Shown here piece after piece: positions 54,381 to 62,600 of a DNA stretch of 64,000 bases; the first letter of the stretch is position 1, and every line of letters starts with the position of its first letter. The notes below the pieces were generated by a model. It was not told the origin of the DNA and did not search any database. It worked only from the letters and a program-made list of their open reading frames with translations. The DNA is from Synergistaceae bacterium (GTDB lineage Bacteria; Synergistota; Synergistia; Synergistales; Aminobacteriaceae): NCBI GenBank assembly GCA_017450125.1, contig JAFSWZ010000040.1:62001-126000 (forward strand). The letters are read 5' to 3'. The translations under genes and the position numbers were made by a program.

Positions 54381-55175
54381 GGTCTGTGAAAGGCTGAGGT
54401 TTGTGCCTGTCGGGAACAGCTCTGCCCGTAGCTGAACGTATTCAGGGCGTGATGACAACAGCCGCTCGTACAAGTTCCTCTGTTCTGTCTTGAGCCGTAT
54501 CAATGCCAGCAGAATTTCCGAGCTGGTGTCAAAGTCTGGAATACTCAGCACTTCATCAGTACGATCAAGTTTGTTGCGAGCCAAATGACTACAGAGTTCT
54601 TCCCAGACATCCGGGCGTGCAAAAATCCCCGTGAATAATTCTCCATCATAAATGATGTGAATGGTTATGCCTGTGCCAGCTTCTGCCTCTGCACGTTCAA
54701 GGTAGTACTTCCTGTTCTTCCTGAGGCTGCCGTCAATGAACCACATAACCGCGTTGATTTCGCAGTCAGGGTGTTTCTCCTGCAATGCCAGATACTTTAA
54801 ACGGAAGTTGTCATACTGCCCGCGCTTCTTCGTGCTGTCGTGGTCATCACGAATCTTTTGCTCAATCAGGTAAACCGCTCTTCCTTTCCTGAAAAGCTGG
54901 TCTGCCTCGAGGTTATTCGATATGTGCTTATCAAGGTTCTCATAACCCATTTCGGATATATACCACGTGATTAAGTCTTCCATGAAGTCGCCGAACTTTA
55001 TTTCTCTGCTCTGCGTAACATTCTGGATTAGTTTTGTTTTGGCGTTGCTGACACGGAATATTCCCGTGTATCTCTGAGGATTCCTTATGACCGTTATAAG
55101 CAGTTCGTAGCAGAAATCATCATCAGACTTGATTTTAGCGTTAAGTTCATCAGCAAAGTCTTCGTAATTCTTCAT
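54375..55175 (-). CDS. HinfI-like type II restriction endonuclease
   Basis: 266 residues. The stretch VYLIEQKIRDDHDSTKKRGQ (about 101-120) has the E-x-K nuclease pair and the compact basic loop characteristic of this small endonuclease group; LLITVIRNPQRYTGIFRVSN and TKLIQNVTQSREIKFGDFME are well-ordered N-terminal parts. The divergent neighbour is clearly similar to M.HinfI (GANTC), so I infer the same target. Length agrees with R.HinfI (about 262). The -10 TATAAT ends nine bases before the ATG, so the message should be leaderless or nearly so. Confidence 0.8.
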   Translation of the reverse strand: MKNYEDFADELNAKIKSDDDFCYELLITVIRNPQRYTGIFRVSNAKTKLIQNVTQSREIKFGDFMEDLITWYISEMGYENLDKHISNNLEADQLFRKGRAVYLIEQKIRDDHDSTKKRGQYDNFRLKYLALQEKHPDCEINAVMWFIDGSLRKNRKYYLERAEAEAGTGITIHIIYDGELFTGIFARPDVWEELCSHLARNKLDRTDEVLSIPDFDTSSEILLALIRLKTEQRNLYERLLSSRPEYVQLRAELFPTGTNLSLSQTK

Positions 55176-55177
55176 GA

Positions 55178-55193
55178 TGCTAAAATTATAGCA
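55178..55193. promoter_or_regulatory. Extended -10 of the restriction gene inside a TGCTA/TAGCA inverted repeat
   Basis: TGCTA-AAATTA-TAGCA covers the minus-strand TGC TATAAT that drives the nuclease gene. The repeat could be an operator timing expression of nuclease after methylase. No separate controller gene is seen; the methylase itself is a possible binder. Confidence 0.5.
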
Positions 55194-55228
55194 ACACTTT
55201 CATTAATTTTACGAGGAGGTTTTCATTA

Positions 55229-56305
55229 ATGTGCGATACAATCATTAACGGCGAAACCATCAGCGAGATGCAACAGCTACCCGACCAGTACGTAGACCTG
55301 ATATTCGCCGACCCTCCTTACTTCATGCAGACCAGCGGCATCCTTAACAGACCCGAAGGCTCGGAGTTTCAGGGCTGCTCGGACGACTGGGACAAGTTCG
55401 CCTCCCTCGCGGACTACGCAGACTTCTCCAGAAAGTGGCTTGCAGAATGCCGCAGACTCCTCAAACCCTCCGGCTCAATCTGGGTCATAGGCTCTATGCA
55501 GTGCATCTACACTCTCGGAAGCGTAATGCAGGAGCTCGGTTTCTGGTTCATCAACGACATAATATGGCAGAAGTCAAACCCAGTCCCGAACTTCAGAGGT
55601 TCACGGCTCAACAACAGCCACGAGACTCTAATCTGGGCAGTCAGGGACAAGTTCTCCCGCTACACCTTCAACTACAAGACAGCCAAGCACCTCAACGGCG
55701 GAAAACAGCTTGGCTCAGTGTGGACGTTCCCTGTCTGTGCTGGAAGAGAGAGGCTCAAAGGCTCAGACGGGAAAAAGCTCCACAGCACCCAGAAGCCCCA
55801 AGCCCTGCTGGAACGCATAATCGCAATCTCATCACGTTTGGGGGATGTCGTGCTAGATCCTTTCGGCGGAACAATGACCACCGCGGCGGCGGCCAAGAAA
55901 CTCGGGCGCAGGTACATCATGATAGAGAGAGAGAAACTCTACTGCGAACACGGAGAAAGACGGCTCAATGCAGTAAGCTTTGAGGACTCGGAGATTGCCC
56001 GCGCAGACTTCGACCTCAAACCTATGCGCGTAACTCTGTCGGAGATGATTGACGCGGGAGCTTTCACTGTCGGAGAATCTTTCTGCCTCAAGGACGGGAC
56101 TCCGTGCGCACAGCTCAGAGAAGACGGAAAATTGATGTATCACGGTGAAGTTCTCGACATCCACACCTGCGCGGCACAGGCAAAGAATCTCAAGGCCTCG
56201 CGCGTCAACGGCTTCGACGTGTGGCACGTAATCAGAGACGGCGAAATTATCAGCATCTCGTCAATCCGCGAGGAACTAAGGGCATCCCTCACGCCAAATG
56301 CCTGA
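55229..56305 (+). CDS. HinfI/CcrM-like adenine methyltransferase (GANTC, inferred)
   Basis: 358 residues, like M.HinfI (359). Motif IV DPPYFMQTSGIL, then SGSIWVIGSMQCIY, FWFINDIIWQKSNPVPNFRG, HSTQKPQALLERI and motif I near VVLDPFGGTMTTAAAAKKLG, followed by the C-terminal RAMA-type domain (PMRVTLSEMIDAGAFTVGES). In M.HinfI and CcrM the motif I core reads DPFFGTGTT; here the second Gly of the FxGxG pattern is Met. This may weaken SAM binding or be tolerated. GAGGAGGT precedes the ATG. The gene protects DNA from the divergent nuclease; its end overlaps the AAA+ gene by 17 bases. Confidence 0.88.
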   Translation: MCDTIINGETISEMQQLPDQYVDLIFADPPYFMQTSGILNRPEGSEFQGCSDDWDKFASLADYADFSRKWLAECRRLLKPSGSIWVIGSMQCIYTLGSVMQELGFWFINDIIWQKSNPVPNFRGSRLNNSHETLIWAVRDKFSRYTFNYKTAKHLNGGKQLGSVWTFPVCAGRERLKGSDGKKLHSTQKPQALLERIIAISSRLGDVVLDPFGGTMTTAAAAKKLGRRYIMIEREKLYCEHGERRLNAVSFEDSEIARADFDLKPMRVTLSEMIDAGAFTVGESFCLKDGTPCAQLREDGKLMYHGEVLDIHTCAAQAKNLKASRVNGFDVWHVIRDGEIISISSIREELRASLTPNA

Positions 56306-57659
56306 CGCAGATACACCTGCTCCCTTCAGAATACGCTTTGTTCACAGCCTGCGACAGACAGAACCGCAATTCCCTGAAGTTTCCCGGAAAGTCCTTGCCC
56401 TCTATGTACTCTATCGCATCAAGGCTTATCCTCTCAGCTCTGCGCTTCCCGTCCGGCGAAGCAGGGTTAATCCTCGCATCCTGCAGCACCATGCTGATTA
56501 ACAGACGTATATCCTGCTTCCTCTCGCGCAGTGCAGGTATCTCTATCACGTGCTCAAACCTGTTCACTATGTCCTTCCTGAATGACGGATCGTGCCTAAC
56601 ATCCCTGTTCGTCGCGGCTATCAGTATGCACGGAACGCAAACCGGCCTGTCCATTCCGCGCGGCAGAACGTTTCCATTGTCCATGTATGTCAGAAGGCGC
56701 GTCTGAATCTCCGCATCCATGTCCCCAATCTCGTCCAGAAACACAACTTCACCGCAATGTTCTATGAATATTCCCAGCCTGTCAGTTATTGAGCCGGTGT
56801 ACGAACCTTTCACCGAACCGAACAGAACCGCATCAACAGAGTCTTTAGTGTAGGAGGCAATGTTTATCTTCGTAAGGGGACGGTTGTGCATTATCACGCT
56901 TGCGGCGGCTGTGGCAAGGAGAGTTTTTCCGCACCCTGTCTCTCCGAGTATCAGCATTGACGGCACGCGGGCATTTTTCCCGAAACCGAAGCCGGAGAGT
57001 TCCGAGAGACGCTCGGACATCGTGCTGCTCCTGAAGTGCTGCGAGCGTACCTTGCGGAGTTCGGGCGTGTCTATGTCGAGGACGGCATCCTTGTACCGCC
57101 GGGCCATCAGCTGCATTGACGGCGAAGAAAACAGGCTGACGAAATCAGTACTGCACCCAGAGTCCAGCTTTGCCTTCCAGTCTGTGGGCTTGGACAAATC
57201 TTCCTCGTGAAGCCCGGCCTTCTTCCTCAGCACCTGACGAAGAATCTTCTTGAACACTCCGGCAAATTCACCGAAGTCCTCAGGGTCTCTGCCCTCACCT
57301 AACAGCTTGGCCAGCCTGAAGACTCCCATAACGTTGAACACAGGGTTCATCAAGACATTGTTTATATCACTGCTCCAAACGTCGGAAGATAGGATTATCA
57401 GTGCTGGCACGGGCTGCATGGACTCTTTCTCGGCGGGACTTATCCACTTGAAGCTGTTGTGCGACGGGTCGCCTATTATCAGGTCTGCTTCCGTTATGTC
57501 CGACTTCCTGATTTTCCCGCTGAACGCAAAAAATTCCTGCTTCCCTCCGGCCTTCAGACCCTCCAGAATCTCACCCAGTAATGCCTTGAACTGTCGGCGT
57601 TCCTCAACCTGCGCGCTCATGTCATACGCGTAGCACACCCTCACATCAATATCATTCAT
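56289..57659 (-). CDS. AAA+ ATPase of the sigma54-activator class with altered GAFTGA loop
   Basis: 456 residues. An N-terminal domain of about 200 residues is unassigned (alpha/beta, ADLIIGDPSHNSFKWISPAE). The AAA+ core has Walker A GETGCGKT (239-246), the L1 loop GSVKGSYTGSITDRLGIF where GAFTGA is GSYTGS (285-290), Walker B VVFLDEIGD (305-313), arginine-finger segment NRFEHVIEIP and sensor II FPGNFRELR (424-432). It ends directly after the lid, with no Fis-type HTH. It is the last gene of the fused-RNA-polymerase operon and overlaps the gene before it by eight bases. It likely remodels a transcription complex; a role with sigma54 is doubtful. Confidence 0.88.
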   Translation of the reverse strand: MNDIDVRVCYAYDMSAQVEERRQFKALLGEILEGLKAGGKQEFFAFSGKIRKSDITEADLIIGDPSHNSFKWISPAEKESMQPVPALIILSSDVWSSDINNVLMNPVFNVMGVFRLAKLLGEGRDPEDFGEFAGVFKKILRQVLRKKAGLHEEDLSKPTDWKAKLDSGCSTDFVSLFSSPSMQLMARRYKDAVLDIDTPELRKVRSQHFRSSTMSERLSELSGFGFGKNARVPSMLILGETGCGKTLLATAAASVIMHNRPLTKINIASYTKDSVDAVLFGSVKGSYTGSITDRLGIFIEHCGEVVFLDEIGDMDAEIQTRLLTYMDNGNVLPRGMDRPVCVPCILIAATNRDVRHDPSFRKDIVNRFEHVIEIPALRERKQDIRLLISMVLQDARINPASPDGKRRAERISLDAIEYIEGKDFPGNFRELRFCLSQAVNKAYSEGSRCICVRHLA

Positions 57660-58530
57660 GACTGCCCTCCTGCTGTTTCTCGAGCCACTTCTTCCAGCCC
57701 CCGAGCCTCTTGCGCTGCATTACTGTCGGATCATCGTTGTACGAGAAATTTACGGTTTTGATGCCTAATCCCCGCCCGCGTGATTTCCTGCGGCCGTCGT
57801 CTTCTGCGTCGTCCTCGCGTCCGAAGTTCTTTGCGCAGAAAGTGTTGATATTGCGGGCAAACTCACGCAAGCCTTCAGGAAGCCATTTCTTGCAGTTCCG
57901 CCAGTCCAACGGATTCGGTTCGGGGTGATGCTCGAGCTCGCGGGACAGCCACAGATACTCCAAGTGTTCAGGCAGAGGGATTGAGCCTCCTTCCGGCTGT
58001 TTGCCCTTGCCCCTTCCCGCACGGAATTTCCCCAGCGGCAGAACCTGCCCCCCGCAGACTATTCCGACCGTCTTAAGGGTGTCCATCCATCCGCCGCCTT
58101 CATCATCCTGCGTGAAGAATCCCCGAAGGCTCAGCAGTAATTCTTCCGGCTTCCGGCCGGGAAACTCGCGCGACAAGAACCCCAGCAATAACTGAAGCCT
58201 TCTCCTGAGGTATTCGCGCGGAGGGAGCTTCGAGCTTGGCCGGTAGTACAGGGCTGACCACAATATCTGGTCTCCGCAAAGCATCCAGATCGGGATTACT
58301 GACTTGCGCCGGAAATCTTCATTGTCATTTCCGGTTTCGTCGTCAGAATGATATTCGTCCTCGTAGTCTGTCGGGTCTTCCGGCTCAAAATCTATGTCGT
58401 CCTCAGGGTCAAGTTCCGGCTGTTCAAGTGCTGTGTTGTCCGGCATGTAATCTGTCCCGCCGAACGATAAACGCTCAATGTTGCCGGTACGTTCGCGTTC
58501 TGTCTGTGAATGCGTAAGAATTTCCGGCAT
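57652..58530 (-). CDS. Unknown acidic protein encoded with the fused RNA polymerase
   Basis: 292 residues. The first 75 residues are strongly acidic (LDPEDDIDFEPEDPTDYEDE). The middle is helical and basic (YLRRRLQLLLGFLSREFPGR), with a Trp-rich part (DWRNCKKWLPEGLREFARNI) and a basic C-terminus (GRRKSRGRGLGIKTVNFSYN, KRLGGWKKWLEKQQ). I see no known domain. ATG 58530 overlaps the polymerase stop by one base and has GGAGGAG before it. An acidic N-terminus with basic RNA/DNA-binding-like tail would suit an initiation or sigma-like accessory factor; this is inference only. Confidence 0.75.
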   Translation of the reverse strand: MPEILTHSQTERERTGNIERLSFGGTDYMPDNTALEQPELDPEDDIDFEPEDPTDYEDEYHSDDETGNDNEDFRRKSVIPIWMLCGDQILWSALYYRPSSKLPPREYLRRRLQLLLGFLSREFPGRKPEELLLSLRGFFTQDDEGGGWMDTLKTVGIVCGGQVLPLGKFRAGRGKGKQPEGGSIPLPEHLEYLWLSRELEHHPEPNPLDWRNCKKWLPEGLREFARNINTFCAKNFGREDDAEDDGRRKSRGRGLGIKTVNFSYNDDPTVMQRKRLGGWKKWLEKQQEGSHE

Positions 58531-61500
58531 TACTCATCTCCTCCTTCCCACAGAAGACGGCTCTTTATGCCTGACAAGTCATCACTCTTCGCACCTTTGC
58601 GCAATGACCGCAGAAGCAGCGATACCCTCTCGCCCGCAAGTTCGGACAAGAACCCTGTATCCTGCTTTGTGTACGCCGCCTCAACCTCGAAATGTATAAG
58701 TGCCTGCTTCATGTTAGACGAACGGCAGAGAATAGCAGTGATTGTGTCGCTGAGAGTGTGCTTCTTCATCAGGACACCCTGCACCTGCTTCACCGTAACT
58801 TCATCCGGCGTGCTTCCTCCGACATCGTGAAATTTCTTCATTGCGAGCTGAGTGCCTCTCTCGCCGATTGCCTGTGCCGCAGTCAGCCCCGCCGCAAAAC
58901 CTTCACGCACCGGCCCTGGCCTTCTGTACGGCCTTCCTGCAACATCAGCACCGTAACACGCCGAGCACACGTGCCCTCTTCTGCGTTCCTTGCAGGTCAG
59001 CGGCGAACGAACTATCACGGTCTCCCCCGCCTTCAGCCTCTCGGTTACAGCCTCAACGTCAAGGCACTCACTCTCTCCGGCCAAGACTCTGCCCCACAAG
59101 ACGCGTGGAAAATCAGCTTCAGGCATTGCGACTCCGTCAACGTACAGCTTTCCGTCCTTGTACGAGACCTCAAGCCCCTTCTTTGTCCCGCAGTCAGGAA
59201 TGCTCACGGTGTATTCGTAGAGCTTTTCTGCTAGAAGACGGGAGAGATACCCAGCCTCAGCAACGGATAACTTCTTCTGTGCCATCGAGTAGCGCGACGG
59301 GTAGCTGTACATGAACAGTTCATCATCGCTCAAGCCCTCCCAGAGGTTACCGGCTATGTATTCCTTCTTGAAGCTGTCCTTGTCGTCAATGCTCAGCCCG
59401 TCCTTGTCCGTGTCGGGCTCGTCCTTCATCATGCTTATTTTGCCTATAGGGCTTGCCGTCCTCTCGCAGTCCATAGGGCTTAACGTCGCCGCACCGTAGG
59501 ACTCCCGCATCACTTGTGCCTGAAGCTCCTGCAGTGTTCTGCTCCTCTCCTCGAAGCTCAGAGGTGCTATATCGCTCAGTACTTCATCCAGGTGTTCAGA
59601 GAACTTCCCCGTACCCTTCCAGCCCAGCGCAATGTCTTTGCCGGAAGCCAGCGCAGGTTCGCCTGTTCCTACGAGACCGGGATTATTGATGACCGAGAAG
59701 GGGCGCAAGTCCTTAGCGTCGTCATACGGAGGCAGAAAGACAGCCATTGTGTCGCCGTCAAAGTCCGCGTTGAAGCCCGGCGTAACCATCGGAGGAATGC
59801 CTATTACTGGAAATTCCCAGCACCTTAACCTGAAGGACTGTACGCTGTGGCGGTGAAGGCTGGGCTGACGTATCATGAAGCACCACAGCTCCCCCTCAGC
59901 ACTTTTCAGGAACTCGTCAAACTCTCCCGCCAAGTTACGGGCTTCGTCTCTGCGTTCGTCGTAATCGTTGAAGATTCTTCTGAGCGCGTCAAAATCCCGT
60001 ACTCTCTCGGGAAGTCTGCATACATAGTTAAAACTGTAGCCGTCAAGAAGCTCGATTAACATTGCGGCTGGGATAAATGCTTCATGAAGCATCAATGACG
60101 GTTCAGGGACAATTACTGCTCTCCCTGAATGGTCATAACGCCGCCTAGCAAAATAACTTCTCGGCAGTCCGTTTTTGCCCGAAACAATCTTCATCAAACC
60201 TTCATGATAATCCGCGAGAGCTTTTGCCCTCCTGAAATCTGAACCGTTCATGCAGAACTGCAGGAGAAGCCTCGACATGTCCCAGCCCCTGATTATGTCG
60301 GGTTCAGCGTGAATGCTGCCGTCAGGGTTGAAGAAACACTCATCCTTCAGGACAGCGTCAAGCCTTCGTGCCGTGTGCCCGTCCTTGAGCCTGCTGCGTA
60401 TGTCTTCCGCCAATGCCCTGCACGAGATTTCACCGTCCTTCTTGCCGGATTTTATGCGTATGCAGAAGGGCTCGCTCCCATCACGGACTGATGCCCATTC
60501 CACCGGCTCGCGTTTGAGCCCCGCATCATCCTCATCATTGCGCGCACGGAACTCAAGCCCCGAGTCTGTCTCCGTCATGATTACGCCCAGAGAACGCAGG
60601 GTTTTTCTGAGGAGCTCCCGAGTCGTAGCGAAATTCCCGGTGTAATTCCTGCGCATGTCAGAGAGGATTTCTCCCGCACCATGACTCAGAAGAGACCAGT
60701 TCTCCATCTCGCCCATCCGCTGCCCGGTCAACGCTCCGCACTGCAGGGGCTGGCCGGTTAGAGAGCTGTACGGGACATCCCTTCCGCCGCGAGCCTGCAG
60801 CTTCTTCCACGCGTGATGGTGAAGACGGCAGAAGTACTGCCACCCCGCGAAAGCCTTTGTGTCTTCGTGCCCCTCACGCGTAACCTTGAACAGCCCGGAC
60901 TCGTCGCACCCTGTTTCCGCGAGAAACTCACCGAGACGTTCACGGAAGCCCGGTATTTTGTCAAGAGGCTCATTCTTTATGTCTATGTCCTCATCATCAA
61001 GAAACTCCTCCAGCTCCGCGCCACCTTTAAGTGCGAGCAGTGAATGTATCATCTCCCAGATCTGCCCGAGATTCTTTCGGCCAATCACCGACGCAGGAGA
61101 GATAATCAGCTCGGCGGGCAAAACTTCATCCTTGAAGTGAACATGAGGCATAAGCTCATCAGGAAGTATCTTCGTAACAACTCCCTTGTTGCCGTTCCTG
61201 CCGGTAAGTTTGTCGCCGAGCCCCATTCGCCGGACAACGCGGAAATTCCACGACACGGACAGTTCTGCTTCGTAGCTCTTTGCGTCCTTGTCGCTTCTGC
61301 CCGAGTCTCCTGTTATTGTGCACTTCACCTTCACGCTCTCGAGGATGCCGGGCGAGTGATGCCGGTATCTTTCCCGCCACTCCAGCTGCCTGCCGTCGCG
61401 GTAAAACTTCACGCGCGGTTCAGGGAGAAGGTCGCCGTAAATGCACTTTCTGCCCCCAGCGTCTCCGAACAGTCCGGCCAAGTCCTGAGCTTCAAGGTCA

Positions 61501-62600
61501 GTTATGCCAGCCTCCTCCAGCTCCTGCTTCATCAGCACAACGTCGAAGACGCGCGAATACCTGTAATGTCCTTCAGGGATGCACAGCCTTTCAGCGAGCG
61601 ATTCGGAGATGACTATTCCATCTTCGTACGTGTACCCGTCGAACGGCATAATCACCGTCAGAGCGTTCAAGCCGAGATAGGGGAAAAACCTTCCCGCCTT
61701 CTTGTTCCTGTTGAACACGGGAAAACCGCTCATCGCTTCGCCCTCATAACATCCCGGCACTATCGGGGCTTCTGCTCCAGCTGTTCCTGTTTCTGCCTGC
61801 TTCATGTTCTTGCCGCCCATCATGAGACGCGGGCCGTCCGTGTGGTTCGGGTAAGGTATCAGCCCCACAGCCGCAGAGAGCATAGCCCTTCCCGCGCGGA
61901 TTGTACCTTCACTTATCGAGGCATCGGCAGCAAGCGTGAGCTGAAGTCCTGTACGTTTGGACTCGGGAGTCTGGAAGGGGCATAACCTGTTTCTGTGCGA
62001 TTTATGCGGGATTCTGAGGCGGCCTAATGTTCTTGCGGGCCAGTCTATGAGAACCTGACGTTTGGCTTCGAGTTCAAGCAGAGGGTTAGCGTCCTCGCTT
62101 GGGGCATCCGGCGCAAAACCTGCGGACTTCCGTGCTCGTGCGCTGGTGAAAAACGCGTTCAGCCCTGCTTCAAGCCTAATGAAGTTATCGAGCGTGCATT
62201 CTCCTGATGCCTTGATGTCCTCCGCAAAACGTTTCCACTTCTCGCAGACATCACGAAGCCACGAAGACCCCGCGAAGCTGCCTTCAGCGTCAAGGTCAGG
62301 GGACAGATTCAGAGCATGATTGCCGGGCGCGAACTCGGGACGGCGGAAGATGCTTCCTGCGGTGTACGTCCTTCCGCTCAGTGCGTCCCTGACGATGCAC
62401 GAATTTCCGTCGCTCTCAGGCAGAAGCCACCGTAGCAGTAACTTATCCTCCGTGCCGTACTTGGCCGCAAGACCGGCGAACTCCTGCCCCGCAAGCTCAA
62501 GCACAAGAAGCGTACTCCCTCCGTCCGTCGAAAAACTAATCTCCCTTGCGTCAATACCTGATGCTTTCCGAACAACTGCTATAACCTCATCAATATTCAT
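58530..62600 (-). CDS. Single-chain RNA polymerase: fused beta and beta-prime halves
   Basis: 1356 residues. Beta-type half (about 190-675): RLCPFQTPESKRTGLQ (205-220), GLIPYPNHTDGPRLMMGGKN, VIMPFDGYTYEDGIVISES, GLGDKLTGRNGNKGVVTKI (460-478) with both catalytic-pocket Lys, NLGQIWEM, and GQPLQCGALTGQRMGEME (616-633). Beta-prime-type half (about 770-1265): RRRYDHSGRAVIVPEPSLML (819-838), RQPSLHRHSVQSF (911-923), NADFDGD metal site (944-950), GEPALASGKDIALG, bridge-helix-like AQKKLSVAEAGYLSRLLAEK (1107-1126), CSACYG, trigger-loop-like TAAQAIGERGTQLAMKKFHD (1240-1259). The beta-prime N-terminal zinc clamp is absent. About half the size of beta plus beta-prime, so an accessory enzyme. GGAGG precedes ATG 62600. 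Confidence 0.93.
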   Translation of the reverse strand: MNIDEVIAVVRKASGIDAREISFSTDGGSTLLVLELAGQEFAGLAAKYGTEDKLLLRWLLPESDGNSCIVRDALSGRTYTAGSIFRRPEFAPGNHALNLSPDLDAEGSFAGSSWLRDVCEKWKRFAEDIKASGECTLDNFIRLEAGLNAFFTSARARKSAGFAPDAPSEDANPLLELEAKRQVLIDWPARTLGRLRIPHKSHRNRLCPFQTPESKRTGLQLTLAADASISEGTIRAGRAMLSAAVGLIPYPNHTDGPRLMMGGKNMKQAETGTAGAEAPIVPGCYEGEAMSGFPVFNRNKKAGRFFPYLGLNALTVIMPFDGYTYEDGIVISESLAERLCIPEGHYRYSRVFDVVLMKQELEEAGITDLEAQDLAGLFGDAGGRKCIYGDLLPEPRVKFYRDGRQLEWRERYRHHSPGILESVKVKCTITGDSGRSDKDAKSYEAELSVSWNFRVVRRMGLGDKLTGRNGNKGVVTKILPDELMPHVHFKDEVLPAELIISPASVIGRKNLGQIWEMIHSLLALKGGAELEEFLDDEDIDIKNEPLDKIPGFRERLGEFLAETGCDESGLFKVTREGHEDTKAFAGWQYFCRLHHHAWKKLQARGGRDVPYSSLTGQPLQCGALTGQRMGEMENWSLLSHGAGEILSDMRRNYTGNFATTRELLRKTLRSLGVIMTETDSGLEFRARNDEDDAGLKREPVEWASVRDGSEPFCIRIKSGKKDGEISCRALAEDIRSRLKDGHTARRLDAVLKDECFFNPDGSIHAEPDIIRGWDMSRLLLQFCMNGSDFRRAKALADYHEGLMKIVSGKNGLPRSYFARRRYDHSGRAVIVPEPSLMLHEAFIPAAMLIELLDGYSFNYVCRLPERVRDFDALRRIFNDYDERRDEARNLAGEFDEFLKSAEGELWCFMIRQPSLHRHSVQSFRLRCWEFPVIGIPPMVTPGFNADFDGDTMAVFLPPYDDAKDLRPFSVINNPGLVGTGEPALASGKDIALGWKGTGKFSEHLDEVLSDIAPLSFEERSRTLQELQAQVMRESYGAATLSPMDCERTASPIGKISMMKDEPDTDKDGLSIDDKDSFKKEYIAGNLWEGLSDDELFMYSYPSRYSMAQKKLSVAEAGYLSRLLAEKLYEYTVSIPDCGTKKGLEVSYKDGKLYVDGVAMPEADFPRVLWGRVLAGESECLDVEAVTERLKAGETVIVRSPLTCKERRRGHVCSACYGADVAGRPYRRPGPVREGFAAGLTAAQAIGERGTQLAMKKFHDVGGSTPDEVTVKQVQGVLMKKHTLSDTITAILCRSSNMKQALIHFEVEAAYTKQDTGFLSELAGERVSLLLRSLRKGAKSDDLSGIKSRLLWEGGDE

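Noticed and set aside
58530-62600. Possibility that the long frame is the housekeeping rpoB-rpoC joined by assembly error
   Set aside because: It is half the needed size, lacks the beta-prime zinc clamp and much of both subunits, and its motifs diverge throughout; an assembly join would keep full, highly conserved ends.
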